DNA from: Gonatopus flavifemur
Taxonomy: Eukaryota; Arthropoda; Insecta; Hymenoptera; Dryinidae
Direction: 5' to 3'
Assembly (NCBI GenBank): GCA_018340375.1
Contig: JAFFJZ010000003.1
Span: 4,774,001 to 4,838,000 of the forward strand
DNA: 64,000 bases
The translations under genes were made by a program, and so were the position numbers. Under the pieces are notes generated by a model that did not search any database, was not told where the DNA came from, and was given only the letters and a program-made list of their open reading frames with translations. Shown here in pieces: positions 14,280-25,526 of this stretch. Positions within the stretch are counted from its first letter, which is position 1; every line of letters begins with the position of its first letter.

Positions 14280-14323
14280 ACCACATCATTACACTTGCCA
14301 AGTACCTGATTCATCTTGTGAGA

Positions 14324-14329
14324 AATAAA
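14324..14329 (+). terminator. Polyadenylation signal of the Spätzle gene
   Basis: AATAAA lies 45 bp after the stop codon at 14277..14279. It is the first canonical hexamer downstream. Confidence 0.5.
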
Positions 14330-16460
14330 TCATCACCACGTTTATTTTATTATCAAATAATAATTTGATCGCTTTGAAATTCTCATTTTGACAAAGGTTT
14401 AAAAACCCTCCCGCTGAAAATAACTCTAACATCATGTCGGTTCGATTAAAATTATCTCTAATCAGTATTCAAGTTCCAGAGTGGAAATGTTTTTTAAATT
14501 TATATATAACTTACTATATAAATTATATATAATTTCTCACATTGATATTAATTCATATGTGTTCATAAATACACCCTTCAATTCAAATCCATCCTTAATC
14601 TTAATCATGTGGAACTAGGTAAATCAATTGGACACCATGTTTCTATACGTATACAATAATTTATACATCACAAAATATTTACGAAATGACGAGTGCCATG
14701 ATTATTGAAATTTCAAAAGTATAATCGTGCTTTTTCCACCTCAGGAACAATAAAAATTGACTGTAATCGAGAATCGATGAAATCAAACGTGTATTCTATT
14801 CGGAACAAACGTGTTCTACTTTCTAACATGTCATGGTGATCCATTTAGTGATACGGCTTTAACGGGCAGATGCAATTATTATCGTAACTTATATCACAGA
14901 TCATATATTTATCATTTCTCATGTCAGTTCATCCAACGCGAATTTTCCGTCCCTAATTTCATACAATACCGTGAATTAATTTACAAAATTCTTTGTCAAA
15001 AATCAAATGTATATATTTTTTATGTATATGTTAAGAAAAATCTATATAGAATTATTGATGAATTTCATTCTGTTCTCTGTTATTTCATTTGAATAAAGTA
15101 TTACATTATCATTCGTAAATGTGTCTATCGTTTTTCTCATTGGAAATATCTTATTAACAATGGAAAGTTTCATAATTCTAAAAACAAGATTATGTTTTCC
15201 GATATTATACAATTGTTTCGTACTCAAAGTGATTCGAAAGTTAATTGTTTTGTTGTAAACATTGCGAAAGTATTTAAAAACGGAGCGAAAAGTATCATGG
15301 TGATGTTATAAGCGAGGAGGTAATATGAAATATCCAGATTTTCAATGGGAATTGATTTTTTCAGGACGATGAGTACAAATATATGCTATATAAACAAAAT
15401 TTTCAATATAGAAAATATGATAAGATGCAATTGAAGATAAATCCACTGAGTCTTGATTCATTCGACCTAAGCATTGCAAATGTTGTGGGGAAAGATCACG
15501 ACGCACGTAGAAAAATTTTCAAAATAGGACATAAAATGGTTACAATTCAATATAGTTTATACATAAGTTTTATATAATTATAAAAGCTCACAAATAGTTT
15601 TCTAATTTTCATGATTTGCGTAACATGTATATAAACGCCTAGACAGTATTTAATCATATTTAACCCTAGCAGAAATTATTTTAGGGATTATCTAGATTAT
15701 TACAAAACGTAGTGAAATTTTGCGAGGCCTGGAAAGTGGTTAGAGTAATTTCTAATAGGGTGAATTTCTTGTGAAGAACCCTGGTAAAAGAAAAACATAG
15801 AAACCAATTGAAAAGGCCACAAACCAAGTAAACAGATAGCAAAAGATAGACTGAGATAGTTTCCTTTGACCAGGGAACCTGTTGGAAATATTTTTGTGTT
15901 TGTGCAATGAAATTAGGGAAAAAATCTGAATCGCGGATTCTTTTGCTTGAAAAAAAAAAATACGTACATTTCAAGGTGTGAAAAGTACGAAAAATAATTC
16001 GCACCATATTGTTACAAAATAAGAAAACGTCATCTTACAGATATCACAGTTGTGAGATAATTGGTCAGATTTCTTTCTCCCCTTTCTTCCTTCTAATGAT
16101 GGATGAAATAGAGAGTATCACCATCACGGTTGAGCTACGTGGACTTCGAGATCAACTCATTGCAGATCTTGACGATTCCCCTCCTCCTTTACAACTACAG
16201 AGCGAAAATATAAATCTTTCGTTTCCCAAGATATCGTCAATAGTTCAACTCGAATCCAGCCTCCACAGTTACATTGGATCTATTTATTATTCTTGTAAAT
16301 CTCATTATAAACCATCGTTTCAAATTATGCGATGTATTTTTGCAAAATCAATATACTCATCCTTCTAAGTGAGTGATACGTCCTTCCGAGTGTTTTTCTG
16401 TGATAAAAATACATAAATTCAAAAGTTGTGTGAATCATCGAAAAATTGTGAAAGGAACAG
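14330..16460. other. Intergenic DNA between the Spätzle gene and the large secreted-protein gene
   Basis: No supported gene. Several ORFs of 60-119 codons occur on both strands, but none shows a domain or a compatible splice partner. The promoter and 5' leader of the downstream gene must lie within or upstream of this stretch, and no TATA box stands out. Confidence 0.5.
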
Positions 16461-16462
16461 CA

Positions 16463-16491
16463 ATGTGATGACAAATATATCCACAAAATGA
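16463..16491 (+). promoter_or_regulatory. Chained upstream ORFs overlapping the main start codon
   Basis: The sequence ATGTGATG contains a minimal start-stop uORF (ATG 16463, TGA 16466..16468) whose stop overlaps the ATG (16468) of a second uORF coding for MTNISTK. That uORF ends in TGA at 16489..16491, overlapping the main ATG (16488) in an ATGA arrangement. If the leader is unspliced here, ribosomes would have to leak past or terminate and re-initiate to make the main protein. Seen directly; the regulatory effect is inferred. Confidence 0.45.
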
Positions 16492-19400
16492 TGATTGTTA
16501 AATGCATTCTATTGTTTTATTTGTGTTTGAAGTTTGAATTATACTACGTTGAGTCAGTGATCGTAACTGATACCGAACAGGACAACGGAACCTTCTCTTC
16601 ATCCGATGCAGAGGATAATTCTAAAAGTGCGAGTGAATCTATAAGCGAAGATGAAGATCCTGAAGGGCCGCCCGATCATATCATACCTTACTCGGAACAC
16701 GAAGATCCAAAAGACATCCCCACGAAACCGAAATACTCGTTCCCAGGAGAATGGGCGAAACCACCACCGAACAAAAATATATCCTTGAATTTCATTCCTA
16801 AAAAGTTGTACGCGCAAGTACGTGAAACTCATACGGTCAAGAGATTGCCTCGAAAAGAAGCTATCAAAGCCGCTGAAACTGATGAAGAAAAATTAAATGC
16901 TTCAAGACTGAAGAAGGTTGTGACTGATAAAAAAGTGAATACCATTTACACCGAAGAAGGTTATGAGGATTCGGGTTATGATCATGCAGGTCACATAAAG
17001 GATGCTGATTTTCACGAAGGATTCGCAAGAAAACTTCATGATGAAATTGACAGAAATAGCAGAACTAATCGTGAAGATGATTCTTCTTCAGAAGAAGAAG
17101 AAGGAGACTACAGTGATGAAGATCAAGATCGTCCAAGGGAATTGAAAAAGTTGGAAGATTCAGGGGAAACAGATGCTTCTATCGAGGATCCTAAATCAAT
17201 CGTTGAACATGGAATTGAGAAACTGGAAAAGGATTATACAAAACATGCTGAAAGAATCTCAAAACTCTCTGAAATTGATAAACAATCTACTACCCGTGAC
17301 AACAATGATACCGAAAAAGATGATGCGGATGATTATGAGGATGGAAAATTAATACCGATTGAATCTCTCGATGGTTACGGTTATAAAAATAAAGTAAAGG
17401 TAAAGGGGGTAAAGGAATCGGAAGAAACATCTTCTACCACGCACAATTCGAATACAAGCGTTAAACCCTGGAATATATCTAAACTTGAGTTGAAAAACAT
17501 TGAGAATGTCGAATCATCGGGTAAAAATTATGGAGAAATTTTCTGGGATTATTTCAAAGCGAGACAAAATCAATCCGAACCACATCAAATACCGACGACA
17601 ACAACAACAACAACAGCAACAATAAGAACAATCTCTTCCTCTTCTCCAATCCAACAATCATCCTTCGATATCAAACCTGTTTACGAAGAACAACCGTTTG
17701 ACACTTTACCCATCACTCACGGACCTTTCAAGTTGCTCGTTCAGCCCGTCAATCAGCATCAGCTTACATCCAATACAATCTTCAGCCCATCGAGACAAAT
17801 TCAAATCAGTCCTCTTAATCAACCAGATTCCACAACGATTTCTATCGATGAAGATATCACCACTCTAGCTGCTCCTTTGGTTAATCAATTGGATACATCA
17901 TATCAATCGTGGAAGCAATTAGGAGAAAGCGTATCGAGTGAAAATATAATCTATCCGGCAAGCAAAGACGAGCCAAAAACCACATTCGATATAAACGCTG
18001 ACGCTTTCCCTAGTTACAACGCCCACGGTAATTCCACTGATCATAAAAAATCACGATACAAAATCATGCTCAGGCAGAATCCAAAAAAGGTGACGAATAA
18101 TAAAAGAAAATTATTGATTCGCGATAAATTTCCCGGCCAAGGTGACATACGGAATTACATAAAAAAACAAAAGAATTTGAAACCGTATAAGAATCCTGTG
18201 AGCATCATCAAAGAGAATAGCGAAAGTTCTTCTGGAGATTTCACTATTATGAGACCACCGCCGTTACATCCGCCACACTTGAATCAAGACACGTATTCTT
18301 CATTTTTGTCGGCTCATCCGGCCGATAAATTCCTTGCCGTTACCAATAACCCATGGACCGTATCGCTTGAAAGCGAGACACCATCGAGAGATAATAATCG
18401 GAAAAAGCTTTTACTAGCGCAAGACCGGAATCGAATTCAATCGAGAGATTCAATCGTAACTCCGTTCATCCGGAATGAAGCACTCTTGTCTTTTCCTTCG
18501 ACGAATCTATTACCACCTTCACTTTTCACACCAATGACTTATGACAACAACAAACGAAAGGAACTTAACAATGGCAAAGAAAAAAATATTCGATCCTTTA
18601 CAGTTCTGAGAAATCCTAAGGAAAATGAGTACTCGATGGATCGATTCTTTAGAAATATTCCGAATGGTAAAAGACAGGCTAAAGGAAGAGGAAGAAGAGA
18701 GAAAAGAAACGTTCGCGTGACACGAAGTTCCGCGGAGGAGGAAGAAGACACGAGCTACGGCGAGAGTTTAATTTTCGGTCAAAGATTACCCAAATTGAAT
18801 CACAGGGATAAGGATGTGCATAAAAAGGAAGGTGCTGAAGATGAGAATAAATCTCATCGGCAATTGCTCGATGAATCTCCCGATATAAATGAGAAGATCA
18901 TAAACGAAGAGATAAGAACTCGTTTCGACAACAAAAACAAAACTCATAAAGAATTCGAAATCACAGTTCCAAATTTTGATTTTGACAACGTAGAGGAGGA
19001 GTGGAAAAATAACGATGAAGAAGATGAAGAGGATGATGAAGATAATGCAGATTCCAAAAAGTATCCCTTCTACAAAGCTAACGAAGTCCCAAACGATTCT
19101 GTGTTGAAATATATTTCAGATCCGCGTAAAGTTCCAAGAAAAACATTAGGGGGAATGGAATTTTACCTCTCTAGAGATAAATATAAGCTATGCGATCAAG
19201 TAGAACCAGACTTGGATGATGTATTGCCAGAAGAAGAAGAACCAGTTCCCGATAGAGGTCCGAATAATAATTTACCGCGCTTAAAGGGTCTTGGTGAAAA
19301 GTTGGATTGTTTCAAAGCTAAATACTTCGATCAAAACCCTCTTGACAATCCATTGTTTCGGGAAGCATTCATCGAGGATCCTACGATACCTCCGATTCTC

Positions 19401-20514
19401 GATTCCGACAAACTATCCGGTCAAATTTTGAATTTCCCACGAGAAGAGTTGCAATACATTGTACACAAAGGATCGAAAAAACCTGAATTGCAAATTTCTC
19501 CTACAACGTTACGACATTTGTATAATTCTTTACATTTTATTCGCAACGGGAGAAAGGAAAATACAGTCAAAGGCAAACCTCGCCGGGTGAAAACAATGAG
19601 AACGAACAGAGTATCAAATTCGACCACGAAAACATCGAAAATTCCCTATCAGAAGCAAGTGTACGACGATGTGATGGGAAATATACGAAAAAATCTCGCA
19701 AATTCTTATAAGACGCACTCGAATAAAATTCAAAGTGCGGCGACTAGTGTTAAGAACGTATCTGTGATCAGTTTTACTCAAAAACCACCGAATATCCCTG
19801 AAATCGAAGGTTTGCTTCCACCCCCGGAACCCAACAAATCGATACTTCCTAAATATAATAGGACTGTTATTAAATTTAAAGATCAAAAAAGGTTGTATTC
19901 TCATCCTCGATATTATTATACTAGAATCAAGAGAAATGTGAATGATGGAATTCATGAAACTAGTACTCCAACTTTGGCAAATTCTTCCGGAAGGATCGTT
20001 TACACCATCATGGACAGAATTAAATATTCGAAACCTAGGGGGAATTCGAAACAAGGAGGAGTTGGGAAATTCCCTCTCCAAGGAACAATTTCGGATGATC
20101 TCAATCCAAGACACGAACCACGGTATAATTCTTTAAGAAAAAGAAAAATATATCACAGTTCAACTACATTTTCCCCTCTAAATACGTCGTCAAGGAATGT
20201 GGAAACCAGCACCGATGGATTCAATGAATTTCAAATGGAGGAAGCTCGTCGAATGTTGTATAAGGTACTTCCTACCGAAGTGAGGACTGTCACAACTACC
20301 GATGTTCCCAATGATGAGACTACGGTTAATCAGTACAGCGTAAGCGAAAATATCCAAGAAGATCCACCGGTAACCGAAAAAACAACATTTTCATCACAGC
20401 ATACTACTTTGAAGGAGTATTTGGATGACGACCCGCCAGGTTACACCGAAGCATTCCCCGATGAATCCACTGAATCCTCCGAGCAAAAAAGCAACGTCGA
20501 AAGCGATGATAAAA

Positions 20515-20547
<33 letters not shown>

Positions 20548-22723
20548 CTAATAGCGACGAAGATGATGATTTCAAGAACTCATATTTTTTAAATAGAGAT
20601 TCTGCTGAGAAGACGGAAGAGAATGCAGAATCTTTGAAAACGACGTCGTTACCGAGTACGGAAACCGATAAAGGAAGTGGAATGTCCGACGAGGATATAA
20701 TGAGCTTCTTTCGATACAGTTCTCCACGACCTTTTTCACCAGCTGAAAATTATGAAGATATTAAGTATTCTCATCTCGGTCCCAGAGTGAACAAACCAGA
20801 TTTTCATCATCCTTCTTTCGATATTTTGTCCAAACAAAAAGATTCTGCTGAAGAAGATCATGGAGATCCTGAAGAATCGAAGGATGACACAGAATCATTC
20901 TTTAAATACAAATATCCTGAAGAATCAAAGAGCGATTCTAAATCGTTTTATAAATACGAGTATCCTTGGGAGAGGCGTAAACGTTTATTCGAAGAACGTC
21001 GAAAGAGGAAGAAGAAACGAGACAGGTACAACAAATTGAAAAAATTGTTAGATGAGGGTTACGAAGAGGAAGATGAAGAGACTTCGAATTCGAATAATCA
21101 TGGAAAATATGTCTATCCTTGGGATCACGACGAAGATGATGTCAAACATGAACGACTTAGCGATAGCGATTGGACCGGTTCCGAGCATCGTCCCGTCACT
21201 AAATACAGTAGCAGGTACAATGCCAATCAACGGAAATTCCCTCCCCAAAATGATTCAATTATCGACGTAATATCGAATAGCGACGAAGCGAATGAATCTA
21301 TTAACAAAACTTGTACAAATAACGCGAGCGATAATTCTTGTGCATCCAGGACTGAGTCAGTTCCTTTGAAATCGAAGGATTCTCAATTAGTTGGAGATGT
21401 CAAAAGAAAACGTAAGAACACTGTTCCTACAACTCCAGCCAACTATTCGGTTCGTAGACGAATCCGAAGTACAACTATTCCAACCCCAACTGTGATGAAA
21501 ATTCCATCTGTGGCTATCTCTCGAATACCCGATACTCCCAAGAAAATTCGTAAACCACAAAAATCTTCGAAAGGAACTGCAGAGCCGTTCATCGATGACC
21601 TCGAAAGAATCGGTCCAACGTCAACCAGCAGAACCATCGAACACCGTTCTAAAATTTCGAAAGAACGCATTGTTACCAAAAGAATTTATCCGAACGCTGA
21701 GAAGAAAAACAATGATAATTTAAAGGAATCGACTATCTCCAGTGAAATGAAACCTAGAAATGGAAGTAATCAAAGCATCGAAGAGATATCAATAACGACC
21801 AAAGAAACTCCCGATCACGTTTATTTGACCAAGGAAGTTGATAAGGATGGTGTGAAACAAACTTTTGTGTCGATCACTCCCAACGATAATTCGAATATAA
21901 AAAATGGGAAAGACGAAAAAGACGATGATGATTCACCTCATGACAATTCCAAAAAGAAAATTTTCAAGTTCAATGCTTTTGATAATGTTGTTCAAGACGA
22001 TGATCGAAACGATGATGATGTATCAACCGAAGTAAGTCCTATAAGAGAATACAGGCAAACCCGCTTGACTGAGCATGCTTCAGAAAAAATAATCTCTTCT
22101 GTCTCATGGATTTCCGAAATTTATGATGATTGATTTATTCGACTTTCCGTATCGCTTCCTTCGCATAATTCATCCCCGCGCCCCTGTCACGAAATTCCAG
22201 CCGTGTTTCTGGCTGGGATTCCTCATCTCCAGGTGGAATCCCAGCTAGAATTTCAACTCCAACTTGGGATTTCAGTTGGAATTTCTGATCCCAGGTGGAG
22301 TCTTAGGTGGCAACGCAGGTAAATTTCGGATCTGGAATCCCAGCTGGATTTTTGTAACAGGGTTGATTCTAATAATCTATTCTAATAATCCCATCCCTTA
22401 CGTGAGAATGCAACTAATTAATTTATATTATATATATATATATATATATTTTCGATTAGATTTGACGGTATTAATGAAACGTATGGAATATTTTCAATTC
22501 CCGGTTTCAGAAGTATTGGATTGAAAACGCATCAATGGCGGGTTTGAAAGATAAATCGGATGATAAGCAGGCCACGAATGAATCCAGTCGATTAAAAACG
22601 AACGTTCGAGAAGAGAAAGGTGACGATGAGGAAGAAGAAGATGATGCTCAAACAACGAGATTTGGTGTGTTATTCATTAAAAATCCTGCAAAAAGGGAAT
22701 ATTATTACGTGGATGATCGTTGA
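16488..22723 (+). CDS. Very large secreted acidic low-complexity protein, two exons, function unknown
   Basis: Exon 1 is 16488..22031 (1848 codons). A consensus donor GAA|GTAAGT at 22032 and acceptor TTTCAG ending at 22510 join in phase 0 to exon 2, 22511..22723 (KYWIENASMAG... to ...KREYYYVDDR), giving 1918 aa. The unspliced ORF reads on to 22133 but those 34 codons are intron. Residues 1-23 form a signal peptide (MMIVKCILLFYLCL). The rest is hydrophilic, rich in D/E/K/S, with a Thr run near residue 370, a basic RGRREKR patch near 734, a GYEDSGYDHAGH motif near 160, an Asp run near 1350 and three KYxYP motifs (KYKYP, KYEYP, KYVYP) near 1473-1540. Only about four cysteines follow the signal. 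Basic clusters could be convertase sites. I recognise no domain and assign no function. It may be an extracellular matrix or cuticle-associated scaffold, but that is speculation. Confidence 0.85.
20516..20547 (+). repeat. In-frame GAT microsatellite encoding poly-Asp
   Basis: An almost pure trinucleotide run within exon 1 of the large secreted-protein gene encodes about ten consecutive Asp residues. Because the repeat is uninterrupted it is likely length-polymorphic. A mixed ACA/ACC run at about 17596 similarly encodes a Thr tract. Confidence 0.8.
22182..22362. mobile_element. MITE in the last intron of the large secreted-protein gene
   Basis: The terminal inverted repeats are CCCTGTCACGAAATTCCAGC (left) and CCCTGTTACAAAAATCCAGC (right, reverse complement), 17 of 20 identical. 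The 181-bp body contains further TGGAATCCCAGCT-type inverted blocks. It occupies over a third of the 479-bp intron and carries the sequence just beyond the read-through stop. No clear target duplication. Confidence 0.6.
22425..22449. repeat. (TA)n microsatellite
   Basis: About 25 bp of nearly pure TA, inside the final intron of the large secreted-protein gene, about 60 bp before the acceptor. Confidence 0.85.
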
Positions 22724-22815
22724 TCGTCAAGTTTTATTGTAAGAAAAATCATTTTCTCAATACAATATTTTACATGCATCTTTGTAAATAATTTATAAGT
22801 AAATTTGTTGTTTAT

Positions 22816-22821
22816 AATAAA
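22816..22821 (+). terminator. Polyadenylation signal of the large secreted-protein gene
   Basis: AATAAA lies 93 bp after the exon 2 stop codon, supporting 22723 as the true 3' end of the coding region. Confidence 0.6.
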
Positions 22822-22947
22822 AGAATGAAGTTCCTTGTTTGTTACTTTTTTAAACTACATTATGAGAAAAAGTCCTTGCGCTAAAACCCTGGTGGAAATT
22901 AAGTGAAAAAAGAAGAGGAAATTAGGATGTTTTAATCAGTGATGTGG

Positions 22948-23060
22948 ATCTTTGAGCAGGATCTATCCTTCTTTATGTAAAGAATATATAATTTTTATAG
23001 ATTTCAATGAAACTTCGATATTTTTCATGTGAAAGAAAGATCGATCTTTTTTATCGAGAA
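22948..23060. repeat. Dispersed ~100-bp repeat, copy 2
   Basis: Homologous to 11226..11335: shared AATATATAATT, TAGATTTCAA, TTCGATA, TTTTCAT.TGAAA and GATCGATCTTTT blocks in the same order and spacing. Probably a decayed MITE. Confidence 0.5.
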
Positions 23061-25090
23061 TTTTGAGAATTTTTCAGAAGGTCATCACTAGTTTCTCTTC
23101 CACGAGTGAAAATTTTCACTGAACTGGTTAAACAAACCCATTGGTTCTCGCCAAATCTCATTGAATCTTGCACAATGTTCCGACCAAATCCCATAGAATT
23201 TCATTTTATCAGATTCTATGGATTTTTTCAACCAGAGCAAGGGGATATTTTGAAATCAAGAGCGAGGAAAATAATTGAATACCCTGATTAAAGATACGCT
23301 GAGTGAAATTTTCGTTGAAATTCTTTAGAAAATATTTGTGGAGCAAAACATTGTCTCGAATATAAAATTATTTTGGAAATGCGAGTTGAATAATTTTCAA
23401 AATTATATATAATTTATATACAATTCAAGTTTCAGTTCAATTCGGTTTATATATAAAATTATATTGAAAATTCATTCATTTGGGAATTCAGGTAGGATGC
23501 ATGAAAAATCTTCATCGCGTTGTGAATTTATTGAATTTTTCGAGCATCCAAATGAAAGTGATCCCAAAATAAACCTATACTTTACTAAACGTGTGCTAAT
23601 AAGATCTAAAATTGCAGTCAATGGAGTTTCGGGCTAACATTTTTTCGGGCCAATCAGCCTGTGGGCTGTGTGCCAATATCGTTCATTTATTTAATTTCTG
23701 TAATTGAATTTAAATAAATTGATTGAATTGAATTTTGGGACCACCGCAGTTTACCCCGTCCATGGTGTCCATGGACAGGGAGCTCATATATTTCAGAATT
23801 GAGAATACGATTGGTTAACCACACGACAATCAACCAATCGACGACTTTCCTGGTCCATGATTGCATAGTCAAAGAATCCAACCGCCAGAGGGCCGTTGAA
23901 ACTTCGATTAAAAGTCTTTTGTTACAACTTCGATACTCTTGGTTTAACAGTGGTTTTAATTTTTTTTTCCCATTTGAATATCCATACGTTATATTTGGTA
24001 AACACCCGTTGTCCGAAAGCCCGTTAGTCCGAAGCGCTGTTCGTCCGAATTACAAAATTCCGAATGAGAATAATCCAAAATATAACCAAATGTTACTAGT
24101 CATGTGCGAATGAGATAAACTTTTACCAAAACGTTTTCGGAATTACTTTCATTCGGAATTTTATAATTCGGACCAACGGTGCTTCGGACTAATGGGCTTT
24201 CGGACCAACGGGTGTTTACCGTTATATTTGTTCATATTTATCCGTATTTATTATTAGTCATTAAAAGGGTAGGAGAAGACCGATTTAATTCAAAGTTCAA
24301 AAATTGATGATTAATAAATCGAAGAGATTAACGAATAATCAGTAAATACAACGAAAATTAAGTTCTTTTATTATTTGAAATTTGAAATTCACCGCATCGG
24401 TCAACAGATCGCTTTTCTGTAAGTTCCATAGGTCATTCATTTAAGATTGATTCATGAATCTTAATCGATCAAAATCATACCAAAAATATGAAATTTTAAT
24501 CCAATGATTCATTTGAACATTTTTTTCCCTCACAAAACTTCATATTTTTGATCAAATATCGTGATAAATTGTTTGGAATATTTTTAACCTTGCACGTCTT
24601 TGAGGTTAAGCTTATTTTGAGTACAGCCAAGTCCTAAAAAATGCATGCTCACATAAATCCAGAGTCCCAAAAAGAATTTTTATACTGGGGATGGAAACAA
24701 TTCACTTCAATTCTCAAGATGAAAAAATCTCTGCAGTTTACTTGGCTGTAAATTTATTTATTCAACATTATTTCTAGAATATTCCATCCATGTTACAAAA
24801 ACTGAAACTTGAGGACGCAATTTAGTGTGCAATGTATGTCATCGATATTCAAAATATAAATTCATCAATTATTTTAGTCAGATTTTTTATATTCTTCAAT
24901 ACTTTCGTTAAATCTACCTTGCAGTCTCTGGAGTTGAATTTTTTCCAATTTTATCAAATGTTCTTTGAATTCGGAGGATACTAATGCCAGTTTTATGCCG
25001 ACATTAGTATCCCCTCGAAACGACAGAGATCTGGTAATTCCAGGGACCGAGGAATAGCGTTGAACAAAAATTGACCAGTATTGTTAACCT
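23061..25090. other. Intergenic DNA upstream of BAF
   Basis: No supported gene. It contains the long-arm foldback element at 23997..24220. A GTCCATGG palindrome pair lies near 23760. The BAF transcript probably begins in the last few hundred bases, since an acceptor-like TTTGCAG ends at 25096, just before the BAF start codon. Confidence 0.5.
23988..24229. mobile_element. Long-TIR foldback element with perfect 9-bp target duplication
   Basis: The element 23997..24220 (224 bp) is flanked on both sides by GTTATATTT, an exact 9-bp duplication. Its arms of about 71 bp (left 23997..24067, right 24149..24220) are near-identical inverted copies starting GGTAAACACCCGTTG. Each arm carries three evenly spaced GTCCGAA motifs plus a TTCCGAA, resembling an array of transposase-binding sites. 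The long arms and 9-bp duplication fit a Mutator/MULE-type non-autonomous element. It has no coding capacity. Confidence 0.82.
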
Positions 25091-25104
25091 TTGCAGGAAT
25101 CAAA

Positions 25105-25526
25105 ATGTCTACTACCTCGCAGAAACATAAAAACTTTGTTGCGGAACCTATGGGAGAAAAGCCAGTTACCGAACTCGCCGGAGTCGGAGATGTTCTTGGT
25201 GGGAGGCTAAAAGCACAAGGTTTTGATAAGGTCATTGATGAATTCATATTAATTTCTTTAATGCAAATTTGAAAAATTGTATCATATGAATGTTCATCCC
25301 CTTCAAGTACTTTGAGATTTACATTTCCCTCGAATCCAGTTGATGCAGAATAATGAATGTAATTTAACAATTATTTCAGGCATACGTAGTACTTGGACAA
25401 TTTTTAGTTCTAAAGAAGGAAGAGAACCTCTTCATAGATTGGATGAAAGACACTTGTGCCGCCAATACGAAACAGGCCAAAGATTGTTATCAGTGTCTCA
25501 GCGAATGGTGTGATGAATTTTTGTGA
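25105..25526 (+). CDS. baf: Barrier-to-autointegration factor (BAF/BANF1)
   Basis: Two coding exons, 25105..25230 and 25380..25526, join in phase 0 to give 90 aa, matching the usual 89-90 aa. It begins [20 protein letters not shown], the highly conserved BAF N-terminus including the Ser/Thr residues phosphorylated by VRK kinases. It continues through the helix-hairpin-helix segment ([12 protein letters not shown]) and [15 protein letters not shown], and ends EWCDEFL. BAF dimers bridge double-stranded DNA and bind LEM-domain proteins and lamin, acting in chromatin organisation and nuclear envelope reassembly. The start is fixed by family conservation. A TTTGCAG acceptor 8 bp upstream of the ATG suggests a 5' UTR intron. 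Convergent with LRPPRC downstream. Confidence 0.97.

Noticed and set aside
15681..16368. ORFs of 108 (minus) and 119 (plus) codons upstream of the large secreted-protein gene
   Set aside because: No domain or signal, and mutually overlapping composition-driven frames; the region may instead be 5' leader or promoter.
19614..20114. 166-codon minus-strand ORF
   Set aside because: Lies wholly within the coding exon of the large secreted protein on the other strand; it is a shadow with no domain.
22032..22133. C-terminal 34 codons of the unspliced 1881-codon ORF
   Set aside because: They follow a consensus GTAAGT donor and are replaced by a phase-matched last exon at 22511.
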